Assembly: GCA_015179045.1 (NCBI GenBank)
Contig: WHUZ01000350.1
Coordinates: 1 to 10,393, forward strand
Direction: 5' to 3'
DNA length: 10,393 nt
Source of the DNA: Kalaharituber pfeilii
Taxonomy: Eukaryota; Ascomycota; Pezizomycetes; Pezizales; Pezizaceae
This document shows, piece after piece, positions 1-6,065 of this stretch; positions within the stretch are counted from its first letter, which is position 1; every line of letters begins with the position of its first letter. The translations under genes and the position numbers were made by a program. The notes beneath the pieces were generated by a model. The model was given only the letters and a program-made list of their open reading frames with translations, was not told the origin of the DNA and ran no database searches.

Positions 1-199
1 GTTATTTTTAGGTTGCTTATTGACATTACTAGAATTACTTCATATTCTTATATCAAGTTCAGCTGTAATAAGATTGCTAGCTGTACCTAGTATATCTGCT
101 GATGTATTAAGAGCATATTTATTAATACGAATATTGTAGTGACAGGTATAGTAGGCCCCTTAAATAGCACACAATAAACTGAATCTAATAAGACTCTTT
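1..199. other. AT-rich flank, no gene seen
   Basis: This stretch is AT-rich and full of stops in all frames. I see no similarity to the other repeats of the window, no tRNA-like fold and no protein motif. It is the oldest visible layer, or the far end of the relic element that starts near 200. Any open frames here are short and run into the neighbouring relic, so I do not call a gene. Confidence 0.4.
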
Positions 200-287
200 T
201 TACTTAATGGTATGAGATGTGGCAAGATGAGCTGAATTTGATAGGTATGGTAGGCTCTTCTAAACAGTGAAGTTGCAACCCGTAACA
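200..287 (+). repeat. 5' LTR remnant of the old miniature element
   Basis: The segment ends in CCCGTAACA at 279-287, like the young LTR read on its sense strand (CCGTAACA). Immediately after it the sequence continues GTACTAC, as the young interior does. Upstream similarity (GTTGCAACC near the end, AGCTGA further left) is weak, and the segment is shorter than the 220-bp young LTR. It probably carries internal deletions. The left end near 200 was placed by weak similarity to 501-540 and may be wrong by tens of bases. Confidence 0.45.
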
Positions 288-500
288 GTACTACTAATTG
301 AGTCACCAGTTCAAACCTTATATGTAGTGAACGTGAGAAACTGCATGCAACCTTTGGATTTGGATAGCTTACAGCCACAGGCCAGTCGCTAGTTATAAAA
401 TAGTGTAGTAGCACATAAAATTGAAGCCCTAAGACAGTAACAGGTAGCTGGGGGTTAATATATAGAGAGTCCAGGACGTACTCTACCAAGGGGGGAGTAA

Positions 501-636
501 TGTCATGATGGTATAACATGGCGGTATACAAGCGTACCCAGAGCAGGGCTAAAATGCAGTGAGCTACAAGGTAATGTGACTGGCTCACTCCTGCTATGCC
601 TGAAGACCTGGCATAAACTGGTACCAAGAGCCTGTA
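501..636 (+). repeat. 3' LTR remnant of the old miniature element, cut by gypsy copy A
   Basis: It begins TGTCATG right after the purine tract GGGGGGAGTAA (490-500), which matches the young element's TGTCACGG after GGGGGAGTAA on its sense strand. The CATGGCGG block about 30 bases in is also shared. Similarity then fades. The segment stops at 636, where TGTTACGG of the gypsy LTR starts, so its own CCGTAACA end should lie beyond the far end of copy A, outside the window. Confidence 0.6.
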
Positions 637-1230
637 TGTTACGGCTAAAGGAAAAGACTTACCAAATATCAGGAAGGTACCACCCTGTACCATTATAAGA
701 CTTGTTAAGATGTATCTGATTAATACTAGGCAAGCTGCAGTATACTTTGATTGTTCGGTGGTTACCTCACAGACATGTGTGTCGATTCTTGTACGTATAC
801 TGCACTAATACATGCACGGTGCTTATGAAGCAACCGGCGTCGCTCGCAATACCTTTACTAATAATGCATAGTTGTAACATAGATAACACTTCACTTGCTT
901 ATTGGTTTTGGAAAGGAGATCTACATTGTCATATATTTCTATTATGTTACTGTTTCTATATTTACTTATCTATTTTAGGAGATAGTATCATCACGTTATA
1001 GTCATGTTATTAGTTGTTGACGAGTCATGTATGACAGGTGCTTAATATATAAAGCACCAGCTTCCGCCATTAGTTATAAAGAATTAAGACACTAGCGGTA
1101 TCCTAAGTTTTACTCAAACTCTATGTTCATCACGTACCTTTCACCCACTCTTCTTCGTCACTTGTTTTTAGCCATACCATTTGCACCAGATTGCTACTGC
1201 TTAGCAACGTTGAAGTGCCTGGCAGTAACA
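637..1230 (+). repeat. 5' LTR of gypsy copy A
   Basis: This 594-bp LTR starts TGTTACGG and ends GGCAGTAACA, giving the inverted terminal pair TGTTAC / GTAACA that is typical of Ty3/gypsy LTRs. The left end is firm because similarity to the LTR of copy B starts exactly here (5123). The right end is inferred from the terminal inverted repeat only, since both copies continue with element sequence and no 3' LTR is visible. No clear TGG-type primer binding site follows. A TATA box lies at 1046-1053. An 84-codon open stretch at 747-1001 has only a TTG start and is not called a gene. Confidence 0.8.
1046..1053 (+). promoter_or_regulatory. TATA box in LTR of copy A
   Basis: TATATAAA sits about 410 bases into the LTR in the context CTTAATATATAAAG. 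The same box is kept in copy B at 5532-5539, although bases around it differ. It is the likely RNA polymerase II core promoter of the element, which would put the U3/R border some 25-35 bases downstream. Confidence 0.65.
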
Positions 1231-1339
1231 TTACACTACTTAACTTCTATTTATCCCCATGCTCCATATCCTACTCCTGATCATACTGATTATATGCCTG
1301 ATAATTGCTAATGACTACAATCTACTAACCCGCACGTAA
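1231..1339 (+). other. Untranslated leader after LTR, copy A
   Basis: This leader lies between the inferred LTR end and the pre-gag reading frame and is conserved in copy B (about 5716-5825). The first bases after the LTR (TTACACTACTTAAC) do not match a standard tRNA 3' end, so I cannot name the primer. TAA at 1337-1339, in phase with gag, is CAA in copy B, so it is a private mutation and the frame may extend further left. Confidence 0.4.
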
Positions 1340-1576
1340 GAACTAAGAGAGCAGGTTAACTTCTACCATGATAAGCTTGCGTCGTAGCAATTGCAGCAAG
1401 AACAACTCTGTGCCGACGTTGAATTTTTGTGGCAAGAGGTTGATAAGAGCCACTGGCTCTGACTAGCCACCAACGGCCACATTCACTAGTTAGCATCACA
1501 GCTGAATACTACATGGCGAGAGTTAGACATCGCCCGCTTGTATCTCTCTCCTGCGCAAAGAGCTAGACTCGTGTAA
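1340..1576 (+). pseudogene. Pre-gag reading frame, copy A, broken; unknown function
   Basis: A reading frame in the same phase as gag precedes the gag ATG and ends in TAA at 1574-1576, four codons' worth of space before the MASAAST start (TAA, one codon, ATG). Copy A has stops at 1385 (TAG), 1460 (TGA) and 1487 (TAG). At each of these copy B has a sense codon, and the single TAG of copy B is sense in copy A, so the ancestor was open. The inferred product is about 78 residues, rich in Gln, Glu and Leu with several Trp (for example FLWQEV), and looks helical or coiled-coil. I do not recognise it. It may be a small separate protein, or the true N-terminus of Gag if the TAA is a mutated CAA. No ATG start is apparent. 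Confidence 0.45.
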
Positions 1577-1972
1577 GAAATGGCTTCCGCAGCATCGACG
1601 GACGACTCCATGGATGTTACTACCTCCCTCATAACCGATCCATTCATGACCTCTTGCTCACCATCCCCTCACTACATAAGCGATGATGAGAATGAAACCG
1701 GTACCATTGTCCTGGAAGCTCAGAAAATATAGGCAAGACCCCACGAGCAACTTTTAACGATACACCCGCAACTGCAGCACCATATTGCCTATATGCCATC
1801 ATACACAATACCTGAGATGAGCTATGGGACTTGCCATGTCAAGATAAAAACTTTGTGATCTGTGCTCCAGTAGCACCCCCTCCTCCAGTCGTTGCGCCCC
1901 ACAGCTCCCCTACCTTAAGCAACTATAGAGAAGTTAGAAGAACTATCTAGCTCCAAGGGAAAGGAAACGGCC

Positions 1973-2035
1973 AAATAAACCCCCTCCATGGCCAAACCTA
2001 CCCCCTCAATGGCCAAACCTGCAGCCTCTATAGCC
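1973..2035 (+). repeat. Three 21-bp in-frame repeats in gag, copy A
   Basis: Three consecutive 21-base units encode variants of K-P-T-P-S-M-A (units at 1973, 1994 and 2015). The first has TAA in place of the proline codon and the third reads KPAASIA. The same three units exist in copy B, so the array predates the split of the two copies. It is probably a flexible linker in Gag. Confidence 0.75.
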
Positions 2036-3014
2036 AAAGCCACTACTCTATCTCTGGGCCCTGCCAATAACTCTCCAGCACCATATAAGGAGATACCGAA
2101 GATGAAGGAAATGCAGAAAGTAGCGAATGAAACTGCCAACAAGCTCAAGGAGACTGCAGAGCATGCCCAATTGGAAGCCCAGCAAGTACTAACAGGAGTC
2201 ACAAATCTGACTAACTAGGTTGCAGCTCAGTGGAAGATGGATAATGATACCATGATAGTCAACTTGAGAGCTCTGGAGGAAAAACTCGACGCTGTCGCTG
2301 TGGCTCAAGCCACCCAATTTAATGGCGCATTGAATAACCAAACTGGCCAATTTAATGATACTCTACTTTGACAAAAAGCCAGACTCGAGAATTTCTTCCT
2401 GAACGAACTAAACCCTCTTATCAGCAACATGAATACCATGGGCAACACATTAGACCAAATCCTGAACTTCTTATATGCCCAAGATAAGAAGAAGACACTC
2501 TCTGGAATGCATTCTGCTCCACCTCTGGCCCCTCCTAGTGGTAGTCCACCTCCTCCTCCAGATCCTCGTGGTGGTAGTGGTGGCGGACCTCTCTTCAGTA
2601 AATGATGACCTCCCCCACTGAGAGATCCCTCTCTACCTCAGCAAGAACCAAAAGTCCCTCTTCGTGTGAACATACCTACCTTTAATGGTAGATGGGACAA
2701 AGTAAATGATTTTTTCCACTGGCTCTAATTATACTTTCAAATGACTGGAGCTGACAGCAATCAACTCAGACTCGACCTGCTTACCCAATGTATAGAGGGA
2801 AAAGCATCAGACTAGTGGCGGGATACCAAGGACATGGTAGCAACTTGGACAGAAGCCGAAGCACTCATTCGGGTCACATACTCTAATCCACAGGAAACTG
2901 CTGAAGCTGTGCAAAAACTCCAAAAGGTAAAGTACACCGGAACTATTATTGGCTTCTTCACAGAAATTGATAGGCTCAACTGGCTTGCCAAAGTACCGGA
3001 CCAAGCCCTCATCG

Positions 3015-3019
3015 CCATC
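3015..3019 (+). repeat. Target-site duplication CCATC, left
   Basis: CCATC directly precedes TGTTACGG of the miniature element and is repeated at 3679-3683 directly after its GTGACA end. The uninterrupted site in copy B reads GCCATTGTAATGCC, with a single CCATT at that place, so one CCATC was duplicated on insertion. Five bases is the usual duplication length for LTR retroelements of this class. Confidence 0.92.
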
Positions 3020-3239
3020 TGTTACGGATTGCAACCGACCGTTTGCAAACCGTTGCACCAAAAGGTAGAACTACCGGTACCACCCGGTAGTGCGGTCGGT
3101 ATATATAGAAGTATCCGTACGGGCTGGTCAGCGACTCGCTTACGTTTGCGCACGTGGTCAAGGATCTTGGCTCCCTTAGACGTCCACACGTACTAGTAAT
3201 CAGCTTCCCTCTGCCGCCATGGCACGCCAAGCCGTGACA
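3020..3239 (-). repeat. LTR of miniature element (3' LTR on its sense strand)
   Basis: This 220-bp terminal repeat appears identical to 3459-3678. It has a perfect 10-base palindrome GTTTGCAAAC at 3041-3050, a 7-bp stem hairpin at 3071-3090 (CTACCGG / CCGGTAG, 6-base loop) and a TATATATAG run at 3100-3108. Read on the minus strand it begins TGTCACGG and ends CCGTAACA. It directly follows the purine tract, so it is the 3' LTR. Confidence 0.9.
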
Positions 3240-3251
3240 TTACTCCCCCGC
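3240..3251 (-). other. Polypurine tract of miniature element
   Basis: On the minus strand GCGGGGGAGTAA abuts the LTR start TGTCACGG, the expected place for the plus-strand primer in reverse transcription. The old relic keeps the same arrangement (GGGGGGAGTAA then TGTCATG at 490-507), which supports both the function and the orientation. Confidence 0.7.
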
Positions 3252-3458
3252 AGGCAGAGTACGTCCCGGACTCTCTATATATTAACCCCCAGTCACCCGT
3301 TACCGCCTTAGGGCTTCAATTTCATGTGCCACCACCACACTACTTTATAACCAGCGACCGGCATGTGACTGTAAGCCGCTTATCAAATTCAAAGGTCACC
3401 TGCAGTATCTGACGTTCGCTACAGGCAAGGTTTGAACCGGCGACCTGACCGGTAGTAC
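3252..3458 (-). other. Non-coding interior of miniature element
   Basis: The remaining 207 bp of the interior lack a convincing coding frame. On the minus strand it begins GTACTACCGG just after the 5' LTR; I cannot identify a primer binding site, as no TGG-type tRNA complement is present. About 20 bases further in lies AGGTCGCCGGTTCAAACC, which resembles the T-arm side of a tRNA or a pol III B box. The segment is well conserved in the old relic (288-500), more so than the LTRs, suggesting that packaging or priming signals sit here. Confidence 0.6.
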
Positions 3459-3678
3459 TGTTACGGATTGCAACCGACCGTTTGCAAACCGTTGCACCAA
3501 AAGGTAGAACTACCGGTACCACCCGGTAGTGCGGTCGGTATATATAGAAGTATCCGTACGGGCTGGTCAGCGACTCGCTTACGTTTGCGCACGTGGTCAA
3601 GGATCTTGGCTCCCTTAGACGTCCACACGTACTAGTAATCAGCTTCCCTCTGCCGCCATGGCACGCCAAGCCGTGACA
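3459..3678 (-). repeat. LTR of miniature element (5' LTR on its sense strand)
   Basis: This is the second 220-bp copy, with no difference from 3020-3239 that I can find. Its TATATATAG run is at 3539-3547. On the minus strand this would be the promoter LTR. It ends GTGACA at 3678 and is followed directly by the CCATC duplication. Confidence 0.9.
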
Positions 3679-3683
3679 CCATC
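3679..3683 (+). repeat. Target-site duplication CCATC, right
   Basis: This is the right-hand partner of 3015-3019. The gag frame resumes from here (GTAATGCCAAAT), matching copy B from 7516 onward. Confidence 0.92.
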
Positions 3684-4202
3684 GTAATGCCAAATCTTAA
3701 GGTTCAAGTTCAGAACCTAATGGCAAGACATCTTCGAGTGATGACAAACTGGAAGGAGTTCAAATTACTCGCTATTTTGATCACCGGATATACAACTACC
3801 CTATCAGCGTCAATCCACTCTGACTCTTCACGAAAAAATACTAACACCTCAACTTCCCAATCATCCTCAGCTCCTCGAGTACGCTATACACCCCAGAACT
3901 CAAGGAACTATGACAGCATACCACCGCAGGTCAAACAAGACTGAAGAGCTCAGGGAGAATGTAGGAAATGTAGATGGAAAGGTCATGAAGAGAAGGACTG
4001 TTGGCTAGGGTGGACATACACAGAACCCAAGGGCGACAGTAAGCGAAAACGAGATGTGGGTACCACCGAGACTCTTGAGAACCAGATAGAGAGAGCTCTG
4101 TAGAACAAACAAAGACAAACTGACTGAGGTGCCCTCCATATCACTGAGCTGAGCTCAGATGGAGAAGATATCAAGGAGGAACCAGAGTCGGGAAACGAGT
4201 AG

Positions 4203-5122
4203 GGAGCTCCGACAGCACCTTCGGCAAAGCTCCCAAACATCACTCCCTCCTTACCACTGACATTGAGTTCATAAACCTCAATCTCAAAGTCAAGGCAATT
4301 ATTGACATTGGTATATCTACTCCTTGTGTGTTGTTAGATCTGAGAAAGAGATTGGGTTGGAAGAAAACAGAAAGGCCCATTAGGGTTAGACAGGATAACA
4401 GATCTTTGTTAAAAGGAGGAACTATGGTTGTGAATACTTCTTTTTCTTTCCTTAATGCTTTAGATTCCTGTAGTAATAAAATGGATGGAACTTTTAATTT
4501 GGATATGGAATGTTTAGATGTGGGAGATAGAGAACTTCTCTTGGGATTATCTTGATTGTCAGAAAAAGGTTTTTCAGTGGATTGTCCCAATCGGCATTTG
4601 GTTCACAATGTTTCTAGTTTAATTATTCCCTATACTCTGGTTAATCTCTCTTCTATTTCTATTTTGGATTTAGAGAAAGAATCTTGGGAGAAAGGAGATA
4701 TACTACTAATGATTGATGTACACGAATGGTACTCCTGTTACGCTAAAGTTTTTTCTAAAGAACAGGCTCACCAATTACCCTTTTATAAACCTTGAGACCA
4801 CGAAATCTCACTTAAAGACCCTAATGCTCAAGTACCTAATAGCCTAATATATAAGACAATGTGGGAAGAGAATGAAGCTCTGAAGAGATATTTGGAAGAG
4901 CACCTCCCTATCGGGAAGATTAGATGGTCCCGATCAGCAGCCAGTACATTGATACTTTTTGTTCAGAAGAAGAATGGATCACAATGGTTATGTATGGACT
5001 ATCAGCAGCTTAATAAGCTTACTATCCTGAACCGATACCTCCTACCACTAATGACCGACCTCCTTGAAAAGACCCAAGGAGCCAAATGGTTTACCAAATT
5101 AGACCTCAAAAATGGCTACTAC
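4203..5122 (+). pseudogene. pol: pol of gypsy copy A: protease and N-terminal RT, broken by copy B
   Basis: Pol lies in the -1 frame relative to gag and is open back into the gag end. Protease comes first: a candidate active site I-I-D-I-G-I-S (Asp codon 4304) and the later E-L-L-L-G-L block near 4530-4555. A linker follows (ESWEKGDILLMID), then the RT start: LPIGKIRWS, FVQKKNGS, CMDYQQLNKLT and LDLKNGYY with the first catalytic Asp at 5102-5104. The frame ends on a codon boundary at 5122, where the LTR of copy B begins. TGA stops at 4553 and 4793 each replace a Trp codon that is TGG in copy B. The pairing D-I-G in place of the usual D-S/T-G in protease is unusual. Without the rest of RT, RNase H and integrase it cannot act. 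Confidence 0.88.
5118..5122 (+). repeat. Likely target-site sequence ACTAC at copy B insertion
   Basis: ACTAC is the last sequence of copy A before TGTTACAG of copy B. The uninterrupted equivalent in copy B's own RT is ACTAC at 8949-8953, followed by CTTATTCG. If copy B inserted here, ACTAC should recur after its 3' LTR, outside this window. Confidence 0.6.
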
Positions 5123-5715
5123 TGTTACAGCTAAAGTTAAAGACCTACCGAATATTGGGAAGGTGCTACCCTATACCGTTATAAGACTTGCTAAGATGTA
5201 TCTGATCAATACTAGGCAAGCTGCAGTACACTTTGGTTGTTTGGTGGTTACCTCACAGACGTGTGTGTTGGTTCTTGTACGTACACTACACTAATACATG
5301 CATGGTGCTTATGAAGCAACCAGCGTCACTTACAATACCTTTACTAATAATGCACGGTTGCAATATAGATAATGCTTCGCTTGCTTATTGGTTTTGGAAA
5401 GGAGATCTATGTTGTCATATGCTTTTATTATGTTACTGTTTCTATATTTACTTATCTATTTTACGAGATGGTATTATCACGTTATAGTCATATTATTAGT
5501 TGTTGATGAGTCATATATGATGGGCACTTAATATATAAAGCCCCAGCTTCCGCCATTAGTTATAAAGAATTAAGACACTAGCGGTGTCCTAAGTTTCATT
5601 CAAACTCTACGTCTATCACGTAGCTTTCGCCCGCTCTTCCTTGTCACTCACCTTTAGCTGTACCATTCGTACTGGACTGCTACCGCTTAGCAACGTTGAA
5701 GCGCCTAGCGTAATA
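5123..5715 (+). repeat. 5' LTR of gypsy copy B
   Basis: It aligns with 637-1230 from its first base (TGTTACAG) to a mutated end GCGTAATA where copy A has GCAGTAACA. One base is missing just before the end. Differences are mostly C/T and G/A, at very roughly one site in ten by eye. The right border is inferred by analogy with copy A. Confidence 0.8.
5532..5539 (+). promoter_or_regulatory. TATA box in LTR of copy B
   Basis: TATATAAA occurs in the context CTTAATATATAAAGC, the counterpart of 1046-1053 in copy A. Confidence 0.65.
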
Positions 5716-5825
5716 TTATACCGCTTGACTTCTACTTTATCCCCATACTTCACGTCCTACTCCTGATCATATTAATTGTGTGCCTGATAATTGCTGACGA
5801 CCACAACCTATTAACCCGCACACAA
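5716..5825 (+). other. Untranslated leader after LTR, copy B
   Basis: This is the counterpart of 1231-1339. In the gag phase it is open without a stop from about 5712 to the TAG at 5880, so the pre-gag frame could extend leftward to the LTR edge. No ATG is seen in that phase and no primer binding site is recognised. Confidence 0.4.
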
Positions 5826-6062
5826 GAACTAAGAGAGCAGGTTAACTTCTACCACGACGAACTTGTGTCGCAGCAATTATAGCAAGAACAACTCCGTGCC
5901 AACATTGAGTTTTTGTGGCAAGAGGTCGATGAGGGCCACTGGCTCCGACTAGCTACCGACGAACACATCCATTGGCTGGCATCACAGCTGAATACCATAC
6001 GACGAGAGCTAACCATCGCCCACTCGCATCTCTCCCCCGCGCAAAGACCCAGACTCGCATAA
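5826..6062 (+). pseudogene. Pre-gag reading frame, copy B; one stop, unknown function
   Basis: In phase with gag, about 78 codons, with a single internal TAG at 5880 (CAG in copy A) and a terminal TAA at 6060-6062 that copy A shares. Visible product features: ELREQVNFYHDELVSQQ, then EQLRANIEFLWQEV, then DEHIHWLASQLNTIRREL, a helical Gln/Glu/Arg/Leu-rich pattern that suggests a coiled coil. TAA is followed by one codon and then the ATG of gag. I do not recognise a family. It is either an extra short leader protein or the N-terminal part of an originally longer Gag whose linking codon became TAA before the two copies separated. Confidence 0.5.
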
Positions 6063-6065
6063 ACC

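Larger units (their letters stand above)
200..636 (-). mobile_element. Relic of a miniature (TRIM-like) LTR element, truncated by gypsy copy A
   Basis: Read as written (plus strand), 288-500 matches the reverse complement of the interior of the young element at 3240-3458 over nearly its whole length. Landmarks shared in order are GTAACAGTACTAC, GTTCAAACC, ATTGAAGCCCTAAG, GGGGGTTAATATATAGAG and GGGGGAGTAATGTCA. Since the young element lies on the minus strand by its polypurine tract, this relic has the opposite orientation in space: its own sense strand is the strand shown here, although I mark the family as inverted relative to 3020-3678. A remnant LTR precedes the interior and another follows it, cut off at 636/637 by the LTR of gypsy copy A. 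The relic has lost most CG pairs of the young copy (to TG or CA), so it is much older. It has no coding capacity. The left boundary is uncertain. Confidence 0.7.
3020..3678 (-). mobile_element. Miniature non-coding LTR retrotransposon (TRIM-like), intact and recent
   Basis: The element is 659 bp: LTR 3020-3239, interior 3240-3458, LTR 3459-3678. The LTRs appear identical base for base by eye, start TGTTACGG and end CCGTGACA (plus strand), and are flanked by the direct repeat CCATC. The interior is 219 bp, has no convincing coding capacity, and carries a purine tract beside one LTR that sets the minus orientation. Size, long terminal repeats and lack of gag/pol match the class called TRIM (terminal-repeat retrotransposon in miniature), which must borrow proteins from an autonomous element. 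It keeps many CG dinucleotides, unlike the surrounding decayed gag, so it arrived late. A diverged relative lies at about 200-636. Minus-strand open frames across it (3009-3230, 3340-3693) are chance readings of the LTR. Confidence 0.9.
1580..4202 (+). pseudogene. gag: gag of gypsy copy A, nonsense-ridden and split by a miniature LTR element
   Basis: Gag forms the retrotransposon particle and binds its RNA. The frame starts MASAAST at 1580, passes an acidic stretch (SDDENE), three KPTPSMA-type repeats, a helical Gln/Ala-rich segment, a Pro/Gly-rich linker, and the capsid-like core (from about 2680, NIPTFNGRWDKVNDFF). It ends with a CCHC zinc knuckle (3960-4001, C-x2-C-x4-H-x4-C) and terminal TAG at 4200. 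Bases 3020-3678 are the inserted element and 3679-3683 its target duplication; the downstream frame fits after removing 664 bp. Internal stops lie at 1730, 1856, 1871, 1916, 1976, 2216, 2369, 2603, 2606, 2726, 2813, 3942, 4101 and 4125. Those at 1871, 2369, 2603 and 3942 recur in copy B. Apart from the insertion there is no frameshift, so decay was by base change. Confidence 0.88.
637..5122 (+). mobile_element. Ty3/gypsy LTR retrotransposon, copy A (5' part, defective)
   Basis: Copy A runs from its 5' LTR (TGTTACGG at 637) through the leader, pre-gag frame, gag, protease and the first part of reverse transcriptase. It breaks at 5122 where the LTR of copy B begins. It carries the 659-bp miniature element plus a 5-bp duplication inside gag. 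Copy B matches it collinearly: 637 to 5123, gag start 1580 to 6066, gag end 4200 to 8031, and break point 5122 to 8953. Decay is by substitution, with one 9-bp in-frame length difference in gag and few other indels. The 3' part (rest of RT, RNase H, integrase, 3' LTR) is not in the window and should lie beyond copy B if this is a clean nested insertion. It cannot be autonomous. Confidence 0.92.

Noticed and set aside
160..693. 177-codon open frame on the minus strand
   Set aside because: It runs through the miniature-element relic and 57 bases into the gypsy LTR, has no protein motif, and its boundaries ignore the repeat structure. It is a chance frame.
1231..1250. Primer binding site directly after the LTR of copy A
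   Set aside because: TTACACTACTTAAC and its counterpart TTATACCGCTTGAC do not begin TGG and match no tRNA 3' end I can recognise, so I left it unnamed.
1123..1311. 62-codon frame starting ATG at the end of the LTR of copy A
   Set aside because: It crosses the inferred LTR border, is in a different phase from the pre-gag frame, and is not kept in copy B.
3252..3458. A tRNA gene in the interior of the miniature element
   Set aside because: Only a T-arm-like word is present. No acceptor stem, D arm or anticodon arm can be folded around it, and no A box lies at the usual distance.
3020..3678. Reading the miniature element as a DNA transposon (MITE) or a solo LTR
   Set aside because: It has direct long terminal repeats with TG...CA ends, an interior with a purine tract and a 5-bp duplication. 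MITEs have inverted repeats, and a solo LTR has a single copy.
3340..3693. 117-codon minus-strand frame, and its shorter twin at 3009-3230
   Set aside because: The two share residues only because both cross the same 220-bp LTR. They run out into gag of copy A on the opposite strand, and the relic does not preserve them.
4240..4590. Minus-strand frames opposite pol (4240-4590, 8155-8352, 8950-9471)
   Set aside because: They mirror recognised protease and RT coding on the plus strand and show no motif of their own.
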